Below are positions 9,318-17,533 of a stretch of DNA of 45,057 nt, piece by piece. This stretch comes from Marinifilum sp. GTDB lineage: Bacteria; Bacteroidota; Bacteroidia; Bacteroidales; CG2-30-32-10. The stretch spans positions 1 through 45,057 of the forward strand of contig DYDE01000016.1 of assembly GCA_020718065.1 (NCBI GenBank), read 5' to 3'. The notes below the pieces were generated by a model. It was given only the letters and a program-made list of their open reading frames with translations, was not told the origin of the DNA and ran no database searches. The translations under genes were made by a program, and so were the position numbers. How positions within the stretch are numbered: position 1 is the first letter of the stretch; the number at the start of each line of letters is the position of its first letter.

Positions 9318-11420
9318 ATGAAAAAAATTTACATTTATCTTAGTTTAATGCTTTTATCAGCATTTTCATTTTCGCAATGGGCATGGCAAAATCCTTTGCC
9401 ACAAAGTAATGATCTTTGGAATGTCTATTTTACCAATACAAACGTAGGTTATGCTGTTGGAAATATTGGAGGTATATTAAAAACAACAGATGAGGGCAAT
9501 AATTGGGTTGTTCAAATAAGCGGAACAACTAAAAACTTATGTTCTGTATACTTTACCAATGATAATACCGGTTATGCAGTAGGTTATTATGGAACTATTC
9601 TAAAAACCACTAATGGAGGGGCAAATTGGTCAAATCAAATCAGTGGAATAGGTGAACAATTATGGTCTGTATATTTTGCTGATGTTAATACGGGTTACGT
9701 GGTCGGTAATAATGGAAAAATACTAAAAACAACCAATGGAGGGGCAAATTGGTCAAATCAAATTAGTGGAATAGGTGAACATTTATGGTCTGTGTATTTT
9801 GCTGATGTTAATACGGGTTACGTGGTCGGTAATAATGGAAAAATACTAAAAACAACCAATGGAGGAACAAAATGGAATACACTAATATCCAACACGAATG
9901 TTGCCTTAAATTCGGTTTGTTTTACCGGTATCAATACCGGATATGTAGTAAGTGATCAAGGAGACATATTAAAAACGACAGATAGCGGAGCAAACTGGAT
10001 TTCTCAATCAGTAACATATTCATATTTAAATTCGATATATTTTATCAATGACGATACAGGTTATGTGGCAGGTGGCAATGGTGAAATTTTTAAAACCACT
10101 GATAGTGGGGAAAGCTGGCTACCTCAAATTACTAGTTTATTTTCCAGGTTATATGCTATTTTCTTTTCCAATGCAAGTAATGGTTATGCAGTTGGACAAG
10201 GAGGTGTTATATTAAAAACAAACGATGGTGGCAAAAACTGGAAGAATACAATTAATTCAAATAAAGATTTATTAGATGTTTATTTTACGAATGAATATAC
10301 TGGCTATGCTGTCGGTGGATTTACACATGCTCTTGAACCACCATATTCCTATACTGAAAGTAAAATTTTAAGAACAACAAATGGAGGAATTGATTGGACA
10401 GACCTGAAGTGTGATGCAAATAAGTATTTATATTCTGTTTACTTTACCAATGATAATACCGGTTATGTTGTAGGTGATAATGGAACTATTCTAAAAACCA
10501 CTAATGGAGGAACCAACTGGATATCACAAACCAGTGGCACAAATAAACATTTATATTCTGTTTATTTTACAGATTCTAATACTGGCTATGCAGTTGGAGG
10601 ATTAAATCTGTTTCATAATAAAAATGGAATCATTCTAAAAACGACCAATGGTGGCAATAATTGGGTAGTTCAAGCAAATCAATTAAGTGAATGGCTAGAG
10701 TCTATTTACTTTATCGATGCCAATATTGGTTATGTGGCTGGAGGAAAGGGAAATATCTTAAAAACAACTAATGGTGGAACGAACTGGGCATCTCAAATAA
10801 GTGGAACAAATATAAACTTAAATTCTATCGTATTTCCTGAAATCAATACAGGTTATGCGGTTGGATGGGATGGGGTAATTTTAAAAACAACAAATGGAGG
10901 AACAAACTGGTTGACACAATCAAGTGGAGTATTAAACTGGTTTGAATCAGTTTACTTTTCTGATACAAATACTGGTTATGTAGTAGGTGACTGGGGGATA
11001 ATTTTAAAAACAACAAATGGAGGAACAAACTGGATAAACCAAGAAAGTGGGGCACAAAATTTTTTAGCTGATATACACTTTACTGAAGCAAATATAGGCT
11101 ATGTGGTTGGCGGATTTGGGACCATTCTTAAAACAACCAACGGAGGTGCTTCTTTTGTTGAAGAAAAAAAATTACAGGAATCCATTTTTAATCTTTATCC
11201 CAATCCTTCAAACAACAAAATCACCATTTCAGTCATTAGAGATTCTCAAAAGAAAATGATTGTAAGTATTTATAATATACAAGGCGAGCAGATATTATAC
11301 AATACTTTTAACAATCAAAACTCAGTGGAATTGGATGTGAGTTCTTTGGCAAAGGGAGTTTATTTGGTTAAAATACAAAGCAAGGAAGGATTTGGAGTTA
11401 AGAAGTTGGTAGTAGAATAG
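9318..11420 (+). CDS. Asp-box/YCF48-like repeat protein with T9SS sorting domain
   Basis: The 700-residue product starts at ATG 9318, which gives the signal peptide MKKIYIYLSLMLLSAFSFSQ. The in-frame TTG at 9261 only adds 19 non-signal residues. About 14 repeats of 41-45 residues follow. Each has a K-T-T-[ND]-x-G-x-x-W Asp-box and a YFT[DN]xNTGYxVG segment, the pattern of YCF48-like/BNR propellers. Two repeats are a recent 123-bp tandem copy (9612-9857). The last 80 residues (NLYPNPSNNKITIS to the end) form a T9SS type A domain. It is a surface or secreted protein, with architecture like the protein at 1609-3642 but different repeat wording. Confidence 0.87.
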   Translation: MKKIYIYLSLMLLSAFSFSQWAWQNPLPQSNDLWNVYFTNTNVGYAVGNIGGILKTTDEGNNWVVQISGTTKNLCSVYFTNDNTGYAVGYYGTILKTTNGGANWSNQISGIGEQLWSVYFADVNTGYVVGNNGKILKTTNGGANWSNQISGIGEHLWSVYFADVNTGYVVGNNGKILKTTNGGTKWNTLISNTNVALNSVCFTGINTGYVVSDQGDILKTTDSGANWISQSVTYSYLNSIYFINDDTGYVAGGNGEIFKTTDSGESWLPQITSLFSRLYAIFFSNASNGYAVGQGGVILKTNDGGKNWKNTINSNKDLLDVYFTNEYTGYAVGGFTHALEPPYSYTESKILRTTNGGIDWTDLKCDANKYLYSVYFTNDNTGYVVGDNGTILKTTNGGTNWISQTSGTNKHLYSVYFTDSNTGYAVGGLNLFHNKNGIILKTTNGGNNWVVQANQLSEWLESIYFIDANIGYVAGGKGNILKTTNGGTNWASQISGTNINLNSIVFPEINTGYAVGWDGVILKTTNGGTNWLTQSSGVLNWFESVYFSDTNTGYVVGDWGIILKTTNGGTNWINQESGAQNFLADIHFTEANIGYVVGGFGTILKTTNGGASFVEEKKLQESIFNLYPNPSNNKITISVIRDSQKKMIVSIYNIQGEQILYNTFNNQNSVELDVSSLAKGVYLVKIQSKEGFGVKKLVVE
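9612..9857 (+). repeat. Tandem duplication of a 123-bp (41-codon) unit
   Basis: Unit 1 (9612-9734) and unit 2 (9735-9857) are nearly identical at the DNA level, including synonymous positions. The duplication is therefore recent compared with the other, diverged repeats of the same gene. It adds exactly one propeller-blade repeat and keeps the frame. Confidence 0.85.
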
Positions 11421-11455
11421 CTTTAATAAATTCGCTAAACTATTAATAGTATAAA

Positions 11456-11490
11456 CAAAGAAACCATCGTTTCATGCGATGGTTTCTTTG
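11456..11490. terminator. Bidirectional terminator between convergent genes
   Basis: CAAAGAAACCATCG (11456-11469) and CGATGGTTTCTTTG (11477-11490) form a perfect 14-bp stem with a 7-base loop. It lies between the T9SS gene (plus) and the M13 peptidase gene (minus). T- and A-rich flanks on both sides fit termination in both directions. Confidence 0.85.
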
Positions 11491-11515
11491 CTTTATTTAT
11501 ACGTTTTTTAATATT

Positions 11516-13570
11516 TTACCAAATATTTGCTCTGCTATTAATGTCTTTAAACAATTTATCTGCTGAAGTTATTTCGGGAAATGCAGCATAGAATTCAGGC
11601 ATATTATAAACTATGCCCAATACTCTGAATTTTGCAGGAGAATGTACATCTTCCTTCACCAATCGTACCATTGCTTTGTCACGAATGTTCTTTTTCCAAA
11701 CCTGTGCATAGCTTAAAAAGAATCTTTGATTTGGAGTGAATCCTTCAATTTTGGTATCTTTATTTTTTGCTTCATCGGTCAATTGAAATGCAGCATACGA
11801 AATGGTTAAACCACCCAGATCGGCAATATTTTCACCAAGGGTTAGTCTTCCATTCAATTTAATGGTATCAATAGCTACAATATTGTTGAATTGTTCCACC
11901 AAAACATCTGCTCTTTTATTAAACTCATCTGCATCAGACTTTGTCCACCAATCGCGAAGATTACCTGTTTTATCAAATTGTCTGCCTTGGTCATCAAACC
12001 CATGGGTCATTTCGTGTCCGATAATAGCACCAATTGCACCATAATTTGCAGCATCATCTGCATTCATATCAAAGAAAGGCGGTTGCAAAATCCCGGCTGG
12101 GAAAACAATTTCATTTTTATCAGGACTATAGTAAGCATTCACCGTTTGAGGTGTCATTTCCCATTCATTCTTATCAACTGGTTTTCCAATTTTATTCATT
12201 TCAAATGCTGTATTAAACTTGCTTGCTTCAAGCACATTTTCAAGATAGGATGTTTTTGTAATGTTGATACCCGAATAATCTTTCCATAAGTCTGGATATC
12301 CTATTTTAAAATTCATGCCATTCAATTTTTCAATAGCTTCAATTTTTGTAGCACTGCTCATCCATGCAAGATTCTCAATCCTGACTTTCATGGCTTTTTT
12401 CAGATTTAAAACGAGTTCTGTCATTCTTTTTTTGGCAGCTGGTGGAAAATATTTTTCAACGAAAAGTTGTCCAAGCAATTCTCCCAATGCACCATCTGTT
12501 TCATTTAAAACTCTTTTCCATCTTGGACGTATGGTTTTTTGTCCATATAGATAGGTCCCATAAAACTCAAAACGAGCAGTAATAAAGTCTTTAGTAAGAT
12601 AAGAAGCATAACTATTGAGTAAATTCCATTTAAGAATTATTTTCCAATCATTAACACTGGTTTCTTTTAGTATCGTATTAAATCCTTCGATAAACTTTGG
12701 CTGACATATATTTATTTCATTAATTTCAGGATGCTTTAATGTGGTAAATAATAATTTCCAATTATAATTGGGGCAGAGCTTTTCTAATTCAATAATGGTC
12801 ATTTTATTGTATCTCTTATTAGGATCTCTGTTTTCAAGTCTGGTGTTTGACACCAATGCAAATTTCTTTTCAATATTGAAAATGATTTCTGCATTTTTAA
12901 CAGCTTCAGTTTCTACAACACCTCCAAGAACTAATATTTTTGATATGAACTTTTTATATTCTTTTTGGATTTCTATGGTAGTTTCATCTTCATTTACGTA
13001 ATAGTCTCTGTCAGGTAAATTCATTCCCCCTTCCCAAAGTTGGGCAATTACCATATTGCTGTTTTTTTGATCGGGTGATGCAAAAATTGTAAAAAAAGGG
13101 TTGCTTCCGAATGTTGCATAATGTGCACTCACCTTTTCAACATCATTTATTGTTTTTATGCTGTTGATCAAATCAAATTCTTTTTTTAAAGGAGTAGCAC
13201 CTGCTTTATCAATTGCTATAGTATCCATACCTGCCAGATAAAAGTCTCTAATTTTTTGGGCACTACTGCCTTTTGGTGCAGTGGTATTTTTTACAGTTTC
13301 TTCCATTATATCTTTAAGGGCAAACTGATTAAAATCATCCAATTCTTCACCAGATCCATACATTATTTTATCATCTGGTATGGGATGGTTTTTCAACCAA
13401 CCTCCATTGGCATACTGAAAAAAATCATCACCAGGTTTTACACTTAAATCCATATTGGTTTTTGATAACACTTGAGGTTTGTTTACTGTTTGGGAGTTCA
13501 ACTTTTGATTAAACATACACATTATTGACATACTCATAACAATAGTGCTAATTAAAATTTTGTTTTGCAT
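11516..13570 (-). CDS. M13-family zinc metallopeptidase (neprilysin/PepO-like)
   Basis: The 684-residue product has the zinc motif HEMTH at 519-523 (ligands His519 and His523, catalytic Glu520) and the third ligand Glu580 in GENIADLGG. The substrate-binding NAYYSPDKNEIVFPAG segment is typical of M13 enzymes. The N-terminus (first about 26 residues, ending LNSQ) is an export signal, so it should cleave small peptides in the periplasm or outside. It ends in RANIW where the family usually has a Cys-x-x-Trp end, so that cysteine is absent. The gene is alone on this strand, ended by the terminator at 11456-11490; no clear promoter was found upstream. Confidence 0.95.
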   Translation of the reverse strand: MQNKILISTIVMSMSIMCMFNQKLNSQTVNKPQVLSKTNMDLSVKPGDDFFQYANGGWLKNHPIPDDKIMYGSGEELDDFNQFALKDIMEETVKNTTAPKGSSAQKIRDFYLAGMDTIAIDKAGATPLKKEFDLINSIKTINDVEKVSAHYATFGSNPFFTIFASPDQKNSNMVIAQLWEGGMNLPDRDYYVNEDETTIEIQKEYKKFISKILVLGGVVETEAVKNAEIIFNIEKKFALVSNTRLENRDPNKRYNKMTIIELEKLCPNYNWKLLFTTLKHPEINEINICQPKFIEGFNTILKETSVNDWKIILKWNLLNSYASYLTKDFITARFEFYGTYLYGQKTIRPRWKRVLNETDGALGELLGQLFVEKYFPPAAKKRMTELVLNLKKAMKVRIENLAWMSSATKIEAIEKLNGMNFKIGYPDLWKDYSGINITKTSYLENVLEASKFNTAFEMNKIGKPVDKNEWEMTPQTVNAYYSPDKNEIVFPAGILQPPFFDMNADDAANYGAIGAIIGHEMTHGFDDQGRQFDKTGNLRDWWTKSDADEFNKRADVLVEQFNNIVAIDTIKLNGRLTLGENIADLGGLTISYAAFQLTDEAKNKDTKIEGFTPNQRFFLSYAQVWKKNIRDKAMVRLVKEDVHSPAKFRVLGIVYNMPEFYAAFPEITSADKLFKDINSRANIW

Positions 13571-13630
13571 AAATAAATAGTTTTATAATTTAATTAATTA
13601 TTATTGTTTATTTTAATTTCTTCTTTTAAC

Positions 13631-13669
13631 ATTTTCCAGCATCCCCTATTGTGAGGGAATGTGGAAAAT
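13631..13669. other. Imperfect hairpin upstream of the M13 gene
   Basis: ATTTTCCAGCATCCCCT (13631-13647) pairs with AGGGAATGTGGAAAAT (13654-13669), with one bulge and one mismatch and a 6-base loop. It lies about 60 bp upstream of the M13 start on the opposite strand and may be a leader element or repeat. Confidence 0.4.
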
Positions 13670-14203
13670 ATTAAGTTGATATGAAAAAGCATTATTCTTG
13701 GAACAAATTTGATAATAATTAAATTGTTTTTAAAATGAAATCTACCATTTTGTTAAAATAATCGATGATTGCATTTGTTAAAATAAATGCCATTTAAAAT
13801 GGAAATATTTTAAACTATTTAGTAAAAACAAAACCACCAAGACTCTCAGTTAAACTCCTTTGAGAAAATAAAAAATTATCTGCATACTATATTAATAATT
13901 AAAACAAAAATGCTTTTCAACAATTGAAACTTTAGTAAGAGGTTATATTAAAAATATTTATCAGTAAATATTGTTAAAGCCTTATATATTTCATTCATAC
14001 AAACCACGACATAAAGGTCGTAGCAATATTGTTAATAGCTCTTACATTTAAATTGAGGAAAAAAACAATAGATTAGGACTTAACCCTAATACGATATTCT
14101 TGTAAAACTAATTTTATGCGAAATCCACTGCATCAAATTAATTATCTTCAAAACGCTTTATAGCAAAATTCCTATGCTAAAATTCTTCCCAGCAAAACGC
14201 CGG

Positions 14204-14285
14204 AATAAATTCTTACGTCAAAATGTTCTCTGGGAATTTCCCAGAATAAATTCTTACGTCAAATAGTTCTCTGGGAAATTAAAAG
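14204..14285. repeat. Two tandem 41-bp units
   Basis: The units at 14204-14244 and 14245-14285 share AATAAATTCTTACGTCAAA and GTTCTCTGGGAA, with a few differences mainly at their 3' ends. They are in non-coding DNA. The GGGAATTTCCCAG junction is itself palindromic. Function is unknown. Confidence 0.7.
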
Positions 14286-14725
14286 TCAAGGGGCATTTAT
14301 TCATGCTTTTGTTTTATTTAGTGTTTAGGATTCGCATTGCATAATTGTAAAGCTGTCTGGAACATTGTTGATTATGCGAATAAACACAACAATATAAGAG
14401 TATTTTGAGCCTTAAAAACATAGGTTTTTTATAATAATATTAGAAATAGGATTAAGTAATAAAATAAATTTGTTCTTTGAAGTCGTTTAAATGTTTGTCT
14501 CGAAGCATTTAAGATTTTCATGAATTCTTGGTGTTCCTGCCTTCCGAAAAGGTCGGTTTGTTTTGTAGAAAAAAAATCTTAAAAAACATATTGATATGAA
14601 ATCTTTTAAATTAATAACCTTTTTGAATTATAAATTTCAAACAACCTCTAAGTAAACAACTTTTGTTTTATCACATGCAACTATAAAAATCAGACCAATC
14701 AATCAAAAGCATCTGCAATAAAATT

Positions 14726-15049
14726 TCAATCATTATTAAGCATTCTATTATTAAGAAAAGAAAGGGCAACTGAATTTATTTCTCCAGAATACCCTTTATA
14801 AACCTTTATTCCAAATTTAATACAAACCTCTTCGGCATAATCAGGTATTGAGCCTGCAAGCATAATAGTTACTCCTTTCTGTTGCATAATTAAAGGAATA
14901 TTATTTTTGCAATCGCAACCCTGAGGTGTACATAATATTTCCGAATCAATAATTTTGATGGATGCATTAACTGAAAATATTGTAAAGACTTCACAATAAT
15001 TTAAGTTTTCGTCAAGTAAACTACCAATAGTTGGTATTACGATCTTCAT
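14726..15049 (-). CDS. NifX/NifB C-terminal-like protein (divergent copy)
   Basis: The product is 107 residues with start at 15049, which leaves the family-like MKIVIPTIGSLLDENL; ATG 15052 would add one Met. The fold is that of the dinitrogenase iron-molybdenum cofactor domain (NifX, NafY, orange protein). A conserved PQGCDCKNNIPLIM segment is followed by GVTIMLAGSIPDYA. It lacks the DDHFGHC segment seen in the paralogue at 17534-17920 but shares the QGCxCKxNI core. Such proteins bind Fe-S or Mo-containing clusters; nitrogen fixation is not implied. It lies beside the DUF134/Mrp cluster, on the other strand. Confidence 0.8.
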   Translation of the reverse strand: MKIVIPTIGSLLDENLNYCEVFTIFSVNASIKIIDSEILCTPQGCDCKNNIPLIMQQKGVTIMLAGSIPDYAEEVCIKFGIKVYKGYSGEINSVALSFLNNRMLNND

Positions 15050-15123
15050 CATAATGATTTTTCCTTTCTTTAATTTATAATTGAGAATGAAAATCTGAAA
15101 GAATAAAAGATAGTGCTAAAATT

Positions 15124-15527
15124 TCATGCTAACTGACTGAAATGTTCTTTAAAACCAATAGGAATAGGTTTGTTTGAATCATCAATTGCTGCAAAAGTAA
15201 AAAGTGCATTGACAGCTTTTTGTCTGTTTTCAGTATACATATCTTCAATATAAATTTCTACCTGAACTTCGATAGTTGCATTTTTTGTTTTGAAAATTTT
15301 ACCAATAATCTCTGCAATAGTGCCCGATTTAACAGGAAGAAGAAATTGCACTTTATCAGATGAAACGGTTACCATTTTTTTCTAGTGAAGCGTGTTGCTG
15401 TGATATAAGCTACTTCATCCATCCATTGCATGGCGGTTCCTCCAAATAAAGTGTCATGGTCATTTAAGGTGGAAGGAAAAATGACTTTAAACTGTCTTGT
15501 TTCAGATTTTTTTATACTATCATTCAT
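15124..15527 (-). pseudogene. Acyl-CoA thioesterase (hotdog, YciA-like), frameshifted at an A7 run
   Basis: Two adjacent frames together make one hotdog-fold acyl-CoA thioesterase of about 135 residues. The first part runs from ATG 15527 (MNDSIKKSETRQFKVIFPST) through LFGGTAMQWMDEVAYITATRFTR, with the usual Gly-Gly turn and catalytic Asp region. The second begins VTVSSDKVQFLLPVKSGTIAE and ends at 15124. The break is at a run of 7 A on the coding strand (about 15370-15377): 8 A would join ARG-LYS-LYS-MET-VAL-THR in frame. It may be a pseudogene, an assembly error, or expressed by slippage on the A run. Both halves are otherwise well preserved. It is divergent from the DUF134 gene and shares its palindromic control region. 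Confidence 0.8.
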
Positions 15528-15531
15528 GATG

Positions 15532-15565
15532 AAAATTATTTTGTACAAACGTACAAAATAATTTT
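15532..15565. promoter_or_regulatory. Perfect 15-bp palindrome between divergent promoters, likely operator
   Basis: AAAATTATTTTGTAC (15532-15546) and its exact complement GTACAAAATAATTTT (15551-15565) flank a 4-base spacer AAAC. On the minus strand the centre contains TACGTTTG (15546-15553), a perfect -7 element for the thioesterase gene. The right arm overlaps the -33 TTTG (15564-15567) of the DUF134 promoter. A bound dimer would block both promoters; autoregulation by the DUF134 protein is my inference. Confidence 0.7.
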
Positions 15566-15594
15566 TGATTATGAACGTAAGTTCATTATCTTTG
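15564..15594 (+). promoter_or_regulatory. Promoter of the DUF134 gene
   Basis: TTTG (15564-15567), 19 bp, then TATCTTTG (15587-15594) matches the Bacteroidota consensus perfectly. A second small inverted repeat, TGAAC-N4-GTTCA (15572-15585), lies between the two boxes. The start site would be near 15602, about 33 bases before the ATG. Confidence 0.75.
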
Positions 15595-15634
15595 TCAAAA
15601 TATTTATTAAATAGTTTTATAATTATAATAAATA

Positions 15635-16060
15635 ATGGCAAGACCAGAGAAAAACAGAAAAATTTGTCAACCACCAAAAATGAAAGGATTTAAACCTTTT
15701 GGCATACCATCCTGTAAAATTGAGACCATCAGGTTGACATTTGAAGAATATGAGAGCATCAGATTGGTGAATTACGAAATGTTGCCTCAGGAAAATGCTG
15801 CAGAACAGATGAATGTTTCGCGACCAACTTTGACCCGCATCTATAATAAGGCATTAAAAATCATTGCAAAAGCATTTGTTGAAGGGAAAGCCGTAGAAAT
15901 TGAAGGGGGTAATTATCAATTTGAACAAGACTGGTTTAGGTGTAAGAAATGCCACAAACTTATAGAAGGACTTGATAATCATGTTAAATGTGAAAAATGT
16001 CCATTTTTTGATGAAAACGAATTGATAAGTTTAAATCAAATAGTAAAGAATAATAAATAA
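15635..16060 (+). CDS. DUF134-family HTH protein with C-terminal zinc ribbon
   Basis: The 141-residue product begins MARPEKNRKICQPPKMKGFKP, the hallmark DUF134 start. A helix-turn-helix (about 45-82) contains QMNVSRPTLTRIYNKALK. The C-terminal part has two CxxC pairs, Cys103/106 and Cys119/122, likely a zinc ribbon or Fe-S knuckle that could sense metal or redox state. The family is a little-studied group of predicted regulators often found beside NifX-like, Mrp and DUF5320 genes in anaerobes, as here. It is the first gene of the plus-strand redox cluster and has a strong promoter with a palindrome over it. Autoregulation is likely but inferred. Confidence 0.88.
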   Translation: MARPEKNRKICQPPKMKGFKPFGIPSCKIETIRLTFEEYESIRLVNYEMLPQENAAEQMNVSRPTLTRIYNKALKIIAKAFVEGKAVEIEGGNYQFEQDWFRCKKCHKLIEGLDNHVKCEKCPFFDENELISLNQIVKNNK

Positions 16061-16109
16061 ACATTCAATCACACAATTTAAAATAAAATAACATATAAAA
16101 GTTTACAAA

Positions 16110-17291
16110 ATGAATAAAGAAAATTCAGGTTTTAGTACCAAATTAATTCATGCAGGGGAAATACAAGATCAGTTCGGGTCAGCTACAGTACCAATTTATC
16201 AAACTTCAACATTTTCATTTAAAAGTGCCGAAGAAGGAGCAAAATGTTTTGCAGGAGAAAGTGACGGATACATTTATACACGAATAGGAAACCCAACCAT
16301 CAATGCTTTAGAAGAACAAATTGCCATATTGGAAAATGGGTATGGAGCAATTGCAGTAAGTTCCGGAATGGCAGCTGCAACAACTATTTATCTTTCATTG
16401 TTAAGCTCAGGCGATCACATTGTGAGTACTGATGCCATATATGGGCCTGCCCGTGGTGTAATGGAAAAACAATTTGTCAGGTTTGGTTTTCAATCTACTT
16501 ATATCAATACTACAGATGTTGAAGCAATAGAAAAAGCGATACGTCCCAACACCAAGGTTTTGTATATAGAAACACCGGCCAATCCAACCATGGACATTAC
16601 AGATTTGAAAGCTTGTGCAGAAATTGCCCATAAACATAAAATTTTATTAGTTGTGGATAATACTTTTTGCAGTCCATATTTGCAAAATCCACTGGATTTG
16701 GGAGCAGATGTTGTTTTTCATTCAATGACGAAATTCATTAATGGACATGCTGATATAGTTGCTGGTATAATTATTACCAAAGAAAAAAATCTATATCATC
16801 AGTTAAGGACGATGATGATCAATATGGGTTGCAACATGGACCCACATCAGGCATATATGGTATTGAGAGGGTTGAAAACTTTAGCTATCCGTATAGACAG
16901 AGCGCAAGAAAATGCGATGAAAGTTGCCGAATTTCTTGAAAAACATCCAAAAGTAGCATGGTTAAAATACCCTGGATTAAAATCACATCCACAATATGAA
17001 TTGGGAAAGAAACAAATGAAAGGCGATGGTTCGATGATCAGTTTTGGGTTAAAATCAGGTTATGAAGGTGCAAAAACATTAATGAACCATGTTCATCTGG
17101 CACTTTTAGCAGTTTCGTTAGGAGGTGTGGAAACACTCATACAACATCCTGCCTCTATGACCCACTCAAAAGTTTCGAAGGAGGATAAACAAAAAGCGGG
17201 TATTACTGACGATTTGATTCGATTTGCAGTTGGTATTGAGGATGTAAATGATATAATTGAAGATCTAAAACAAGGATTAGAAAAATGCTAA
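16110..17291 (+). CDS. Methionine gamma-lyase-like PLP enzyme
   Basis: The 393-residue product is a trans-sulfuration-type (Cys/Met metabolism) PLP enzyme. Seen residues are Tyr56 and Arg58 (YTRIGNPT), the Tyr111 position (DAIYGPARG), Asp183 (VVDNTFCSPY) and the PLP-binding Lys208 (SMTKFINGH). The overall wording (MTKFINGHADIVAG, SLGGVETLIQHPASMTHS) is closest to methionine gamma-lyases and cystathionine gamma-lyases. The cysteine that marks classical methionine gamma-lyase, two residues after the Tyr, is Pro113 here, so substrate choice may differ. It would release thiols or sulfide plus an oxo-acid, or build thioethers. Its place among sulfur/metal genes suggests sulfide supply for cluster building. 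Confidence 0.88.
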   Translation: MNKENSGFSTKLIHAGEIQDQFGSATVPIYQTSTFSFKSAEEGAKCFAGESDGYIYTRIGNPTINALEEQIAILENGYGAIAVSSGMAAATTIYLSLLSSGDHIVSTDAIYGPARGVMEKQFVRFGFQSTYINTTDVEAIEKAIRPNTKVLYIETPANPTMDITDLKACAEIAHKHKILLVVDNTFCSPYLQNPLDLGADVVFHSMTKFINGHADIVAGIIITKEKNLYHQLRTMMINMGCNMDPHQAYMVLRGLKTLAIRIDRAQENAMKVAEFLEKHPKVAWLKYPGLKSHPQYELGKKQMKGDGSMISFGLKSGYEGAKTLMNHVHLALLAVSLGGVETLIQHPASMTHSKVSKEDKQKAGITDDLIRFAVGIEDVNDIIEDLKQGLEKC

Positions 17292-17322
17292 TATTTCAGA
17301 ACCTTTACTAAAATTACACATT

Positions 17323-17532
17323 ATGCCAAAATTAGACCACACAGGACCAGAAGGTAAGGGTCCAAAAACAGGAAGAAAGCTCGGTAAATGCCATAAAAAC
17401 GAAACCGATTTTAAAGAATCCGGCGAATTGGGAATTGGACAAGGGGAACGCCGACATGCAAAGGATTCAAATTCACAAGGTAAAGGAAAACGACTAAATT
17501 ATTTTAAAACATTATTAAAAAAAGGAGAATAA
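17323..17532 (+). CDS. DUF5320-like small protein
   Basis: The 69-residue hydrophilic product starts MPKLDHTGPEGKGPKTGRKLG, matching the DUF5320 pattern M-P-x-x-D-x-T-G-P-x-G-x-G-P-x-T-G-R-x-x-G. Function is unknown; the family co-occurs with NifX-like and Mrp genes in anaerobes. It lies 31 bp after the methionine gamma-lyase-like gene and 1 bp before the NifX-like gene, so it is certainly in the same transcript. It is rich in Lys and Gly and probably flexible. Confidence 0.82.
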   Translation: MPKLDHTGPEGKGPKTGRKLGKCHKNETDFKESGELGIGQGERRHAKDSNSQGKGKRLNYFKTLLKKGE

Positions 17533-17533
17533 A

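Larger units (their letters stand above)
13571..14725. other. 1.15-kb non-coding gap with repeats and hairpins
   Basis: I see no convincing gene: stops are frequent in all frames. It holds an imperfect hairpin at 13631-13669 and a paired TTGTTAAAATAA repeat near 13750 and 13777. A small ACGAC/GTCGT hairpin lies near 14006-14021, and a 41-bp tandem repeat at 14204-14285. A possible long stem (AAGATTTT near 14510 with AAAATCTT near 14573) encloses a GC-richer stretch. It could contain a small RNA or the debris of a lost element. Confidence 0.6.

Noticed and set aside
14510-14580. tRNA or known structured RNA in the 1.15-kb gap
   Set aside because: The possible long stem lacks tRNA arms and matches no RNA family I can recognise by eye.
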